A stretch of 64,000 nucleotides of DNA, taken from assembly GCA_944739405.2 (NCBI GenBank), contig OX123190.2:85069086-85133085 (forward strand), in the 5' to 3' direction. Made by a program: the position numbers and the translations under genes. Positions within the stretch are counted from its first letter, which is position 1. Each line of letters starts with the position of its first letter. Under the pieces are notes generated by a model. The model was not told where the DNA came from. It did not search any database and was given only the letters and a program-made list of their open reading frames with translations. Positions 1 through 11,364 of this stretch are shown here, piece by piece. This stretch comes from Euclidia mi (lineage: Eukaryota; Arthropoda; Insecta; Lepidoptera; Erebidae).

Positions 1-794
1 ACATAAAATGATTAGATTTTATGTTATTACTCTTTCAAAAATTGAAAACTGTGGCAGTTATGTATTGTGAGAATAATTTAAATAATTATATTATGCATAT
101 ATAATCTTTAACATATTTAGTCATAAAAGACTCTTATGAAAATAATTTGTGTAAAAATGTTACATATTTCAGAATCACTTGGCCATGGATGAATTTCTAT
201 TTTATTACGACACTTTCTTGTACAAATCCTTCGTAGAACTACATTTCTCTAATTGTCCATATTTTATTCTTCTAATTATATATTTATAAGCACAGAAACA
301 ATAACACATTAAACGCAACAAGAGTATAAACTTAGGTCCTAATTATATGTGCCCATAGTTACATGAAAAACCTATTTGATTCAAAGTATTCAGTCTATAA
401 CATAAAACATGAAATTACGAACTCAAATGCGTATTATAATAACAAACAGGTTTACGTAAAATTTCGTGCAGCGGAGACGCAAGCGACATGACCTATCTCT
501 CACAGGGCTCATAGCCGAATGATGAGGTCTGGGTGGGGCGTAAGCTAGCAACTGATACTCAGTACACCGCTTATGCTAATAAGGTTTAAATTGCTGAAGC
601 GTTTGATATTGATGGGAACAACCGAGGGTCAAAATCATAGACGTTTGGCAAATTTTATTTAATTTTACAAAATATACACGTATAATATGAAAATAAATAG
701 GGTAATTCTTTAGTTCATTAGATTTCCTACAATATTATCAAATAAAATATGACAGCTTACGATCAATATATTGCAAACAGTGAGACGAAAGATT
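1..794 (-). repeat. 0.8-kb repeat, left copy of a distant inverted pair
   Basis: Positions 1-794 match the reverse complement of 24749-25555 almost continuously, with scattered substitutions and small indels. The outer end (position 1) pairs with 25555 and the inner end (about 794) with about 24749. The outer edge can fold into a short hairpin: ACATAAAAT, a six-base loop, then ATTTTATGT. No credible ORF lies inside; a 61-codon frame at 749-934 runs past the repeat edge and looks like chance. The left copy touches the window edge, so its true outer boundary is unseen. It is either an unclassified non-autonomous repeat present twice or the terminal repeat of something large; the former is likelier. 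Confidence 0.8.
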
Positions 795-1799
795 ATTTTC
801 TGCCTCGATTTTGTGATTTTTTTACCGTGATTCTATTTTATATACATGAAAAATTCTTTCAAAAGTCTTTTGTTCAGACTTTTGACTTTATGCTCTATTT
901 TTTGCTTGTTTGTAATATGTGCCGTTATGGCTAGATGCGCGACGAAAAATTAGGTGTTTCACGGCTTCTGAGGTATAACAGCGCCTTAAAGTAAGGGTCT
1001 CAATCCCTTAAGTATGCCTCACCGGCGCCCTTGGAACTTTGGCTCAACTGATACTAACTAGTATTACTGCATAACAGTACTTAGTGGCGACATAACATCG
1101 TATTAAGTGATATTATTATATATTAAGACTTCGTAGAAACGCTCTACAAATCCTATTAAACGTGAGGCGCTAAATATTCTCTCAATTCCAATGTGGATTA
1201 TCTGTAAGTTTATGTAACTTATTACCTATGTTAAATTATGATTCGGTATTTAATATATTGGATTTTATTATCTGAAAACTTACAACTTTTTTGTTTTATT
1301 TATAAGATCTTTATTTGACTTTTAGCCTTCATTGTAATTTTCTTAAGGCATACAGCGCAACAACGAGGGTGTAATTTTATAAAATGTCTGTTTTCTGTAA
1401 AACATCTGAATTATACTTTGAATTAAGGACAGTTGCATCCTAACAGCTGAACTACAAAGAAGCAATGGACGACAACGACAAATCGATGAACGGACACAAT
1501 CTAAATTACATTTACATTACTGTAGTTTTCACAAGAGATTTTACATAATCAAATACAAGTTCTCGATAACAAACTAGTGGCCTACTACTGCATGCTTCGT
1601 TTCACCTCAGCAGTCTAGTATGAAAGTGGGACCCTAAATCTGTCTCTTGTCAGCATAATACGATAAAGCTCCGTGGACAGTGAACGATGTTGCAGGCGAC
1701 AGCAAAACTAATTGATGTAATGTTATTAAAATCTGTTTGAAAGTAATTTGATTTCAGGAGAGACTGAGAAACTTTATCAATAAGAAGAGAATAGTAGTA
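795..1799. other. no recognisable gene
   Basis: AT-rich sequence with no convincing ORF, RNA gene or repeat boundary that I can identify on either strand. Confidence 0.6.
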
Positions 1800-1814
1800 A
1801 TGTAATATAAGGCA

Positions 1815-2045
1815 AGTGTGGAAGGGACAGGACGAACGGAAAGACCTAGGCGGACGTTCTCTGACCAGATTGGATACATCCTAAAAACAGGACAGGTTAG
1901 AAGTACCCTGAACAGAAGAGCATGCATGAGGAATCTGATGGGAGTGAATGAAGCAAGAGAGATATGTCAGGATCGTTGCAAATGGCGTTTCGTAGTCTTT
2001 GCCTCCCCCTCCGGGAAACAGGCGTGAGTGTATGTATGTATGTAG
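1815..2045 (+). pseudogene. 5'-truncated LINE, C-terminal tail of an RTE-like ORF2
   Basis: The frame at 1818-2027 encodes a basic segment with the pattern GRTERPRRTF-DQIG-ILK-GQV-ST-NRRACM, then VNEAREICQDRCKWR and a closing PSGKQA. This closely resembles the extreme C-terminus of insect LINE ORF2 proteins of RTE type as I remember them. The stop is followed by a short (GTAT)n run at 2028-2043, as expected of a microsatellite 3' tail. Nothing of the endonuclease or RT domains is present upstream, so this is a 5'-truncated, dead insertion. The family name is from recognition, not alignment. Confidence 0.6.
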
Positions 2046-2416
2046 TAGTAATGTTAAAATAGCCTAAATGATAGATCATCATCGTTTTTTTATACTCTGT
2101 ATCTTATTTATAGTTCTATTACTCTAATAACGTAAAAAATAATATGCAACTCATAAAAAAATACCCTTGACTACACGTGCATAAATAGATACACCGGTAG
2201 AAGTTACACTTATACATATTAGGGGGAATACCAAAACGAACAATAGTTCCATACATATGTTAAAGTAGTAATTTTGTGTAATTAAGTCTAGATACTTATT
2301 ACTACCTGTCTGGTTCTGAAGCTATACGAGATAACAGATCAGTAAACTATGCATAATAATTTTGAATGTGCGTCAATGGATTACTTGTTCACAAATTATA
2401 ATAATCACAAATAAAA

Positions 2417-2620
2417 TCTATAAAATTCTTGCGTTACTGACTGACTGACAGACAACGTACAGCCATATATTCCCTGGGGACCGTAGGGGTGCACTAAGAA
2501 GATATTTCCTTCAGGGCATTAAAAAACAAATCGGGCAAATAAGAAACAGTTAAATTAAAAGTATGTGTTGGTGTAGCTGCAGGCCTCCCCTAGTAACATT
2601 TACAAAAGATTTTAATATTC
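2417..2620 (+). repeat. Helitron-like 5' end fragment
   Basis: An A followed by TCTATAAAATTCTTGCG, then a run of TGACTGACTGACAGAC, matches the 5' portion of the Helitron at 30133-31285 and a related stretch at 31128-31200. No paired 3' terminus with a hairpin was identified, so this is probably a truncated copy. Confidence 0.4.
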
Positions 2621-2872
2621 AAACAAACATTTTTACTTTCCTGTAAACCTATAAAACAAATACTGCAGGGGCGCTTATACAACAAAATAATAACGTTTAC
2701 TAAATTGTAGAAATATTCAGCTGCCGTACCGACGATATCTCAGCTAATTCTTAAGAAATACATCACAATAAAAGAAGAAAAGCAGTAAATATAAAACAAC
2801 AAATCCCGTATGGAGCTGTAAAAACATATGAACCCTCAAATTTATCACAGCAGTACTTTTCTTGAGGAATAA

Positions 2873-3237
2873 GGCTGCTTATACAACAGAGATGTGTGGG
2901 CCAGCTGAGCGGTGTGCGTGGTCAATTGCTCTAATGGTCACAGATCTTGATAGCTAAGCCGCTGGATCTTGGTTTGATTCCCACCCAGGAGAAATATTTG
3001 TGTGATGATCACGATTACCTCTTGCGTCTGGGTGTAATTTATCAAATTAATCAGTTATTTAAGTCATTTTATAATCATATTACTTATAGACTTCACCCAA
3101 TTTGAAATTTTATCAATAATTATGCTCGTTGTACCATAGTATTGTTAATTTGTTACTAACTGTTAGAAGCTAATGTTTTCTTCGCACACCGCTCAGTGCA
3201 TCTTTGTTGGATACGCAACTTAAAGTAGGCAGCTACG
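2873..3237. repeat. MITE-like inverted-repeat element
   Basis: The left end (GCTGCTTATACAACAGAGAT, then GCTGAGCGGTGTGCG) recurs as the reverse complement at the right end (CGCACACCGCTCAG, then CATCTTTGTTGGATACGC and GGCAGC). The inner inverted arms near 2915-2931 and 3184-3200 match closely and the outer parts are looser. No ORF is present. A GGTTTGATTCCC segment near 2972 resembles a pol III B box, so a SINE/MITE chimera is possible. I could not fix a target duplication. Confidence 0.5.
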
Positions 3238-3435
3238 CGGCGTGCGAAATACTAATAAATTATTTTAACTTTCATCGCTTTGTTACTGCGCTGAATGAGT
3301 TGTAGAGCCTCTTTTTTTAAATTCTACATGATGTATACGTCTTACGGCTGCTCAAGAAATGTATATGACGTCGTAAATAAAAAATATAAGCAAGAATTTT
3401 ATTTTGGTTTCACCGTACTTTCCTTACGTACATAA

Positions 3436-3985
3436 CGAAATTCAAATTGAAAATCCTTTATTTATTTGAGTCACAATGTGACGCTTATGAACGAAATAAT
3501 ATATTTCTAAAATAACTACTTAAAGACAAACATTTACATTTACTGCCACGTTCGCAAAGCAAGGGCGTAGAACCATGAGAAAGAACGGGCAATAAAACTC
3601 ACGGTCACTCTTTTTCATCGCCAGGTTTTGCATAATACACATAATTTACATTTTGTAAGGTGCTGCAACTGTTACACCTTCTATATCACTTGTATATATT
3701 TACTGTACATAATAATACTCAAGCATAATACTTTTGATGTTCATTTGGTTAGCCTCCTCAGAATAGACATGGTGAAACAGGAGCATCCACTTACATTATA
3801 ATTATATACCTCATAATGCAGGCAATCCGCGAAAGTGATCAAAACCATGATGGAAATGATGCAGTTAAATATTAAAATCTTATACTAGCCCGCAAGACTG
3901 TCATCGACCAGTCATCGCAAGTAGCACCCGTTCACGAGTATGACGCATGTACCAGCCATCATCCCTCTCGCCATATTAGAGGGAC
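3436..3985 (-). repeat. LINE-tailed dispersed repeat, copy 1
   Basis: The reverse complement of this stretch matches 56329-56908 over its length: it starts at TGTCCCTCTAATATGGCGAG, runs through a shared block with GCCCGTTCTTTCTCATGG, and ends in a GGATTTTCAATTTGAATTTC tail. Homology stops at the same 5' point in both copies, which argues for a short complete element (SINE-like, with a LINE-type tail) rather than random truncation. An ORF starting at 3940 crosses its edge and is not a gene. Confidence 0.55.
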
Positions 3986-4119
3986 AGAAATATTTGGTAG
4001 GTACCTTATACAGCATATTCTACACCAAAGACCAAGTTTTTATGGAGTACTTACTTGGCATTCAATCTGTGCTATATTCAGAGAGGTTGAGGTCTTCATA
4101 TTCATCATGCATAGCACAG

Positions 4120-5335
4120 AATACTTCACATACGTCGATGCACAAAAAAAAAACAAAATTGTGAATAAGCTCTTAAAGCTACTTTTTCCTTCCAATGGAT
4201 ACAGTTTATTTCAATCGCAAATGCTATAACGGCTTGAAAATGATTTTTTCTTATTAAAGCCTGGCCAACAACGCAAAAATAGCTGTAAGTACCAAGTTTG
4301 TAGAGCGTGAACCCGTTGTCGTTACCTTACTCTGAACGCTAGACGTAATTCTATGTATATGGTTTTGGAGCGGCCATATACAATTTTTTACTACTAGTCT
4401 ACCAGTAACTTTAAGACGTCGCAAATTATATACCTGACTGTAAAAATATCAATATAACTCAATTTCAAAATAGTTTATATTTTGACCTATTTTCAGTCTG
4501 GTGAAATTCATTTTATTTGAGCCAAGAATTTAAAAAATTGTTTATCTCCGTAAGAATAAAATTGTGAAGATTTTATTACTTAGATAGCCGTAAGCTTTGT
4601 ATTTATATTAGTAACAACAAGCGCCGTACCTTAGATTTAGAATTAGAATTCATTTATTTGCTAAGAATGTAGGTTACACAAAATAAAGATGTTATTGACA
4701 GTACAGTATGATCCACTACATTTTACCATGTTATGGCATGCAAATTATTTTAAAAAGATTAAAAAAAAATAATTACACAATAGAACATAATGTTTTAAAA
4801 GATTAAAGCATAAAACAAACATAATTTATAAATAAATCATTTAAATCACAACAATAATCGACATAATTCTAATAAAAATAAACATTTCATATATACTGTA
4901 TTTCATATATACGGAGTCTGGTAATGTGCTCGGTACGGCAATAGACTCGCCCCCTATTACGTGGGACCTGAAAATTCATGGCGAAATGTGGGTGCATTCA
5001 GGGATACAGGCGTGAGTCTATAAAAAAAATTCATATGTAAGTCAAATAAAATAAAAAATGACACAAAAATAAAATCACAAAAATAAAAAATTACACAAAA
5101 ATAAAAAACTAATTTTAAACATGACAAAGCAGAGTTTTCATAATACAATAATTAAACAAATATAAATTCTCTAAACAAATGTATAGGTAAAACCGTAACA
5201 TAATTCTTTGTGAACATGGCAGTCAACGTGAAAATCGGTGAAACAGACCAACGCGTCTAACTTCTTATGTAAATATAAATTTAATATAATTTTAGTGGAC
5301 ATTGAATAATTATACTTACTAAAATAATACACCCA
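4120..5335 (+). repeat. inverted-pair repeat, arm A
   Basis: This arm matches the reverse complement of 7200-7960 in several blocks: around 4130-4620 (including GGTTTTGGAGCGGCCATATA) and around 5120-5335 (GTGAACATGGCAGTCAACGTG and the following 100 bases). Between those blocks arm A carries extra sequence absent from arm B, including a SINE fragment at 4911-5030. Short frames on the minus strand at 4957-5148 and 5171-5404 are not supported as genes. Confidence 0.65.
4911..5030 (+). repeat. SINE 3' body fragment
   Basis: It contains ACGGAGTCTGGTAATGTGCT, the CGGCAATAGACTCGCCCCCT block, TTACGTGGGACC and a GGCGTGAGTCTATAAAA end. These are the body and 3' end shared with the SINE copies at 41551-41800 and 9898-10166. 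The tRNA-like head is missing. Confidence 0.65.
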
Positions 5336-6500
5336 AAAGGCGGTAGCTGCAGATATGTTCAAATGTATCTTATAGCATGATTCGACAGATAGGTATTTTA
5401 ACAAGAATAATTCTGTAATACATAATTTTCAAATAACTTCATTGGCGCACATTCGAAAAGTATTCAACATCATCATGTTCCAGCAACTTTACACAAAACA
5501 TCAAGGAATACACCAAAACTTCCTTCGTGAATCGCTCTATCTATCGTTTGATGAAAGCCATGTGATTATTCATTTGGTACTTTATGAGTTATAGAAAGAC
5601 ATTATAATGCAGATTGGATGTTTTAACTGGGTTATTTTAACCTATGACGTAATGGAAATCCTAATAAACCTTTTTTTATTACATGAATTACATTATGTAC
5701 TAAGAGGTATGCTTGACAACCACTTCAGCTGGTATCAGTATTTTATCAGAATGTCTAATTTTGATTTTAGGGCAATCAAACAAAAAATATCCCGATTACC
5801 ATTGTTCAATTTAAATGAAATCTATGGGATTTAGTATTTTCTTGGTTTATTTTCCCCCAACAAATTGAGCAACGGGAATTATTCTTCCCCTCATAAATTA
5901 AGCACGAGGAAATCATTGCCAAATAAATCGAATTGGAAACGAAGCTAATCAGAATTCTCTTGGTATTATTCCAATAATTGAATATGATTCGCGGTCACGT
6001 AGATACAGGGGTCCTTAACTCGGGCTCTGATCAAGAGCTCGCACACTCGTCATTTCAAATGAGTATTTATTATGCCGACCCGACGACCGTCACCCTGGGA
6101 AATGCCTATCTATAATTTGAAATGCCTAAACGTCGAAGACCTTTTGAAAGAATATTGCTATCGACCAGAAGCTATGCTACCTTATCTGTATTTTATGCTT
6201 GCGTTTTATAGTCAAGAACCTGATACCCAGAGGCGACGACTGTTTGAGCAGTTCTTCTGAAAGCAATTTTATTAAACAGGCTATCTAAAATTATATTTGA
6301 CGGGTGGGAAATAGATGACTCTTATTTACGTCAGCAAGACCTAATATTTTTCATATCATAAAAGATACATTACGAATTCTAAAGCCATACCATGAGTTTG
6401 AAAATAAGGATAAAATGAATCTGTAAAGAATAGCGAATAATTATATACTTGACCTTTTTAATATTCTGATCTCATAAATGTCTTAACGATAGCGTAAGCT
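5336..6500. other. no recognisable gene; one short inverted match
   Basis: Short frames at 5607-5834 and 6072-6260 show no family resemblance I can name. About 70 bases at 5905-5975 (around AAATTGGAAACGAAGCTAATC, one base different) recur inverted at 8398-8465, so part of this stretch is repeat-derived. Confidence 0.5.
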
Positions 6501-6559
6501 TTGGCTATAGAAATCGTGGTGTAAAAGACTTTTGGTATTACGCAACTAGCTTTGTGTAA

Positions 6560-6690
6560 TGTTCAGAGGCAAACATTTATAGGCCGCCTATTGTACTATC
6601 TGTTATTTCTCTTTTTGTTCTGATTCATTCATGTACTTTCTTTGGCATTTGTACAATAAAGATGATTATTATTATTTACATAATTATTAT
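6560..6690 (+). repeat. LINE or SINE 3' end fragment
   Basis: A stretch ending in TTTGTACAATAAAGATGATT followed by an ATTATTATT run resembles the 3' terminus of lepidopteran non-LTR elements. No coding remnant is attached. Confidence 0.4.
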
Positions 6691-6929
6691 AGAATAACAA
6701 CAACATTTCCCGTTTATAATTTAAAGAAACTTAAGCTCTGTCAAAGTCGGTTTACATTCTGAAAATGGTTATCTTTTTCGAAATTACAAGTTGAACATAC
6801 TAATTAGACACATTCCATACTAATATTATAAATACGAAAGTTTGTTTGTTTTTAATTTGTTCGTCTTTCTTCTACGTCGCAGTAGAGCGATATAATTATA
6901 TGATTATAAGGGTTGACATAACTTCTTCT

Positions 6930-7115
6930 TCACGTCTTTATGCTCAAAGGGGTAGGCAGAGGTGTATTACACACCCACACTTCGCCAGTTATGTTTCGAT
7001 GCCAATGTTATTAGGAGGCGAGCGTATTGCCATCTACCAGGCACTTTATTAAGCGAGCGATCATTAGCATTTTTAATACACACATAACTTCGAAAAGTCA
7101 GATGTGTGTGTCTGT
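6930..7115 (-). repeat. tRNA-derived SINE, 5'-truncated
   Basis: Read on the minus strand, it carries the SINE body: CTTCGAAGTTATGTGTG, the GGCAATACGCTCGCC block, the CATAACTGGCGAAGTGTGGG block and a 3' end near AAAGACGTGA. It is the same family as 8478-8728 and 9898-10166. The frame at 6846-7052 is a shadow of it. Confidence 0.6.
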
Positions 7116-7199
7116 GTGTATATACCACTAGGCTATCGGTTACTTATTATTGCTCTGTGGCTAACATCTAAACATATCTGTAGCTAAACTTTTGGGGCT

Positions 7200-7960
7200 A
7201 TTATTTTAGTATAATTATTCAATGTTCACTATAATTATATTTACATAAGAAGTTAGACGCGTTGGTCTGTCTCACTGATTTTCACGTTGACTGCCAGGTT
7301 CACAAAGGATTATTATTTATTTATTTATTGGGTTTGCTAACAGTCCATACATTTCATACAGTTTTGTCTTAAAATTAACTTAGATACTAGACTTAAATTT
7401 GTTTAATTGTTGTATTATGAAAACCCTGCACAAAATCTGAGGCACGGCCCTTGTAGTTACTAATATATGTATATACAACGCCTACGGCTGTCTAAGTACT
7501 TAATTAAATCTTCTACACAATTTTATTCTTACAAACAAATTCTTAAATTCTTGGCTTAAATAAAATGAATTTCACTAGACTGTGAAAATAGGTTAAAATA
7601 GAAACTATTTTGTACTTGAGTTATATGTATTGAGATTTTTATCGTCAGGTATTCAATTTGCGACGTCTAAGTTACCAGTAGAATAGTTGTAAAAAATTGT
7701 ATATGGCCGCTCCAAAACCATATGCATAGAATTACGTCTAGCGTCTAGTTACGTAACGACAACGGGTTCAAGCTCTACAAACTTGTTGCAGCTCTATTCA
7801 GGTTAGGCTTTAAAAATCAAGAATCATTTTCAAGTCGTTACAGGATTTGCGATTAAAAAAATTATTATATCAATATATATCCGTTCGAAGGAAAAAGAAG
7901 CTTTAAGAGCTTATTCACTCATTTACTTTTTTTTGTGCATGGACGTTTGTGAAGTGACTC
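7200..7960 (-). repeat. inverted-pair repeat, arm B
   Basis: Reverse-complement partner of arm A at 4120-5335. The block at 7690-7750, including ATGGCCGCTCCAAAACCATA, and the block at 7250-7300, including CACGTTGACTGCCAGGTTCAC, make the match plain. The arms are separated by about 1.9 kb. Confidence 0.65.
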
Positions 7961-8365
7961 TAAATATGTTTCACTGCACGGTGACATATATTGAGGGTCA
8001 TTCTGAGTATAAAGTTACAATTACTCTCCGTCTCCGTTTTCATTACATGACCAAAATTACAAAAGACGGCACTCTTAGATAGGTTTAAGGCCACTAATAC
8101 CTACTTTATTTGTATCTTATAAATAAATAAACATAGATAGCATATATATATATATATAGAAACGATTTTTTTAAGTCATCCCCTTTTTTAAAACCTTTTT
8201 TCTTTTTTAAGCAAAGATTTTGTACCTAATTAGAAAAATTCCATACTAACTTTGAGCCTCAATATCTCCTGAACCAGTAATTACCCAGGTATGGTGCCGA
8301 AGTAAAAAATGTTCGTAGTGATTGGTACAACATGGGATTTAATTTTTTGTTAAGGGTCTTTTTAC

Positions 8366-8396
8366 ACCCTGTATATATATATATTATATACAGGGT
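8366..8396. repeat. short palindrome
   Basis: ACCCTGTATATATA on the left pairs with TATATACAGGGT on the right around an AT core. Such CCCTGTATA palindromes often mark ends of small DNA elements, but no element could be delimited here. Confidence 0.5.
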
Positions 8397-8477
8397 AACA
8401 ATACCAAAAAAAATCTGATTAGCTTCGTTTCCAATTTGATTTAGTTGGCCAAGATTTCCTCTAAGATTACTGCTTGA

Positions 8478-8728
8478 CAGCAATAGCCCCGTGTTGTACA
8501 TAGCGGACTGCCGAGACCAATGGTCTCGGGTTCGATCCACAGGAACCTACCCCAGGCACACACCTGCGACTTTTCGAAGTTACATGTGCATTAAAAATAT
8601 TAATTATTGTTCGCTTATTATACCGAATATTAATGTACGATGGCAATAGGCTCGCCCCCCATTACATTGGGACCGAAACATAAATGGCGAAGAGCAGGTG
8701 TGTAGAACACCTCTGACTTTGACTTTCT
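8478..8728 (+). repeat. tRNA-derived SINE
   Basis: A tRNA-like head has a B box in CTCGGGTTCGATCCAC near 8526. It is followed by the ACTTTTCGAAGTTACATGTG linker, the GGCAATAGGCTCGCCCCCCA body and a 3' end near CACCTCTGACTTTGACTTTC. It is the same family as 9898-10166. The reverse-strand frame at 8259-8540 is a shadow. Confidence 0.7.
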
Positions 8729-9004
8729 TGACTACCATATATAATTATAAGGCGTTGTTATGCCTGACAGACAACGCACAGTCTAAGCTGCTGGGACTAG
8801 GAATGGGCTATTTATTATATGGAAGACCAACAGCACGTAAATACAATATACAGTAATAGCAAATAAACAACGGTAAGCCAATAACAGGTCCTCGCGATTA
8901 ATATAACAGTTAAAAATTTGGACATATAACAATATATTATATTATATACCCGCCTATAGTTAATTTCGAATGCCTTAATTACTAAAAAAAAAAACCGGTC
9001 AAGT

Positions 9005-9037
9005 GCGAGTCGGACTCGCTCACCGAGGGTTCCGTAC
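9005..9037 (-). other. Helentron 3' hairpin and subterminal inverted repeat
   Basis: GCGAGT (9005-9010), CGG loop, ACTCGC (9014-9019), followed at 9026-9037 by AGGGTTCCGTAC. The latter is the exact inverse of GTACGGAACCCT at 13553-13564 at the other end of the element. Confidence 0.7.
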
Positions 9038-9357
9038 AAACCTGTAGGTATATAAGTAAAAGTTCACCAGTCATAGTTATGGTATTTTTATTGCAAAATG
9101 GAAACCATGACATTACAGTATGGAAAGCTGGAGGAGCATAAATTAAAGAAAAAGGCCTATTTGTCGTTTGTAATCAGTCATCCTTTATTTTATATTAACA
9201 TATATCGCTTATTTTATAATATAATTTAAATACCTATACCAGCCTAGCAGCAACTTTGCAAAAGTCTGCTGATGAATGTTGGTGACATTTTTTATCAAAG
9301 TTATTGATTTACAAAGTTTTTAGAGACTATTAGAAATCTGTAACAAAAATATTAATA

Positions 9358-9763
9358 CATACATACATACATATCGTCACGCCTTTTATCCCCGAAGGGG
9401 TAGGCAGAGGTGTATTTCTACACCCACTTTTCGCCAGATATACTTTGGTCCCACGTAATAAGGGGCGAGCCTATTGCCGTACCGGGCACATTTCCAGACT
9501 CCGCGCTGCTACTGAGAATTTCGTGACAGAAAAACCCAATAACACCGCCCGGCCCAGGAATCAAACCCGGGACCTCCCGATCCCACGCGCACACCTATGC
9601 CGCGAGACCAACGAGGCAGTCGTATAGGGTTTGATGTCGAGTTTTCCGTCTCTACGCAAAGATGGTATTTGCATCGTGTTATCCCTTAGTCGCCTCTTAC
9701 GACACCCACGGGAAGATAGGGGGTGGTGACACTTGTATTCTATGCCGTCAACCACACGGCAAC
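9358..9763 (-). repeat. 406-bp tRNA-derived SINE with 10-bp target duplication
   Basis: A complete minus-strand SINE nearly identical to the one at 19451-19856 and of the same length. On the minus strand the head contains the B-box-like GGGTTTGATTCCTGG, followed by TCTCAGTAGCAGCGCGGAGT, a GGCAATAGGCTCGCCCCTTA body, and a (ATGT)n tail that appears on the plus strand as TACATACATACATACAT. AATATTAATA flanks it on both sides (9348-9357 and 9764-9773). A frame at 9445-9627 is internal noise. Confidence 0.85.
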
Positions 9764-9897
9764 AATATTAATAAAGCATTTTTAATAATTATAGTATTTA
9801 TTTGCGATGAAAATAAAACTATTACTAGGTGACTATTTGCACACAAAATAAAACAATAATTAATATTCTTAATAAAAAAAAAAACAAAAATAAGTAA

Positions 9898-10166
9898 GCG
9901 GCGCTAGCCCAGTGGTGTACGTTACTACTGCCGAGACGATCATCTCGGGTTCGATCCCCAGGTACCCCGGGCACACATCACTGACTTTTCGGAGTTACAT
10001 ATGTGGGTGTTTAAAACGTCAATTATCGCTCGCTAAGTAATGTGCCCGGTATATGGCAATAGGCTCGCCCCCTATTACATTGGGACCGAGACATAACTGG
10101 CGAAGTGTGGGTGGTGAATACACCTCTGCATACCCCTTTGGGGATAAAAAGGCGTGATGTATGTAA
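9898..10166 (+). repeat. complete tRNA-derived SINE
   Basis: The head has an A-box-like GCTAGCCCAGTGGTGTAC and a B box in TCTCGGGTTCGATCCCC. The body has CTTTTCGGAGTTACATATGT, GGCAATAGGCTCGCCCCCTA and CATAACTGGCGAAGTGTGGG, and it closes with GGCGTGATGTATGTA. It lies inside the Helentron, opposite in orientation to its neighbour at 9358. Confidence 0.75.
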
Positions 10167-10233
10167 AACTGTGATACGTTATGGAAATTAAAAAAAAACA
10201 TAAATATGGAAATGAAAATTTTAAAGTATGGAA

Positions 10234-10485
10234 TTAAGTATCAAATTTGAACCAGACCTGTAAATGGTGTCTGAAAAAGGTAGGAATAGTACCACATTGA
10301 ATATTGAAGTTCAAAAAAAAGTTATTTATAGTTGTACTACTTCGTGTTGTGCTAGTGTTTATTAACGGAAACATGTTAATAGATGAAAAATATGGAGAAA
10401 TTCCATTTTGGGGATTCACTCTAAAATTAATATTGAAGTCTCCCACGACAATCAGACGAGAACATGAATTATACCTATTGAGGTT
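10234..10485 (-). pseudogene. AP-type endonuclease fragment (Helentron EN)
   Basis: On the minus strand the frame reads SRLIVVGDFNINF and then continues through TRSSTTINNFFLNFN to IPTFFRHHLQVWF. GDFN is the metal-binding motif of exonuclease/endonuclease/phosphatase family enzymes. The last block corresponds to the catalytic S-D-H region, here altered to RHH. Only the C-terminal third of the domain is present. The same domain occurs in CR1/Jockey LINEs, so a LINE fragment is the alternative. Its position directly downstream of OTU and AT-hook remnants on the same strand, between Helentron-like termini, favours the Helentron C-terminal EN. It is dead: there are stops upstream and the catalytic Asp is lost. 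Confidence 0.6.
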
Positions 10486-10499
10486 ACTGCCGTATATTG

Positions 10500-11103
10500 T
10501 TGTTTTTATGCAACGCTACAGCTGGCCGTTCTTGTTCTGAGCAGTACATTTCAGATTTTTTAGGACGACCACTTTTATTGCGTTTAGGACGGCCAACCTT
10601 TGAATCTAGAGTTTTTTTTACCAAAGCTTACCTTAATATGATTGTATGTATTATTAAGAAATCCTTCGCACACAATTGGCAAACAAAAATCATAATGACC
10701 TGATGATAAATTGCCTGAAAGAAGTAAACACTTTATTGCATATCCTTCTCTGCCAAAATACACCCCTCAGAATACCCGTATTACGTTCATACACTTCGAA
10801 CCTCACTGGATATAAACATCCTGCTGCCTTCACCTAAGTAGTACCGCCATAGCTAGAGGATTGGAGCATCGTAGCTTTGTACTCATGTCGTGAAGAGAAA
10901 GGATCTCTCCGGGCATCGCTTGTATATAAATTAAACTCGTCCCAGTTATTATAAATATAAACAAGTATTGTGGTCCTTAGTATTTGTGTTTGTTCAAAAT
11001 TAGTGGTATTATAAATAGAGAACGCTATTGCATGAAATAAAGAACTTCCATCGGGAGGCATAGGTATTAAGTATACTATGTTAAATTGTATTTTCGTTGA
11101 CAA
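10500..11103 (-). pseudogene. OTU-like protease domain plus AT-hook segment
   Basis: Minus strand from 11103: PPDGSSLFHAIAFSIYN, then ILRTTILVYIYNNWDEF and EYKATML, the order of the N-terminal half of an OTU cysteine-protease fold. The usual D-G-x-C-L-F nucleophile block reads DGSSLF, so the Cys position holds Ser. After an in-frame TAG at 10834-10836 the frame continues with YPVRFEVYERNTG. A further frame change brings LSSGHYDFCLP, matching the catalytic His block. Next comes VGRPKRNKSGRPKKSEMY (10562-10597 region), with two GRPK AT-hook cores, then a stop. OTU domains are known in Helitron/Helentron proteins. At least one nonsense and one frameshift make it a pseudogene. Confidence 0.6.
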
Positions 11104-11261
11104 TTAATGTAATTATATTGTGATAGTATGTTATACTGTCCACACCATATCCACACTACGGTTAAGAGCGCGTATCTCATAGTGACGTCTACATGACAAG
11201 CTGGCTGGTCGTCAAACAGAATAATTAGCAAAAAGGTTTGAAGACTATGTAATTATTTGAA

Positions 11262-11355
11262 ATCTCAATCTCAATCAGCCTATCGCAGTCCACTGCTGGA
11301 CACAGGCCTTTCCCAACACGCACCACAGTACACGGTCCTCAGCCTTCCGCATCTT
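11262..11355 (-). repeat. RTE LINE 3' tail fragment
   Basis: On the minus strand it ends CCAGCAGTGGACTGCGATAG, then GCTGATTGAGATTGAGAT, encoding the VQQWTA-like end of RTE ORF2 and a microsatellite tail. The insertion lies just at the edge of the tandem array. Confidence 0.6.
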
Positions 11356-11364
11356 TTATCTGTG

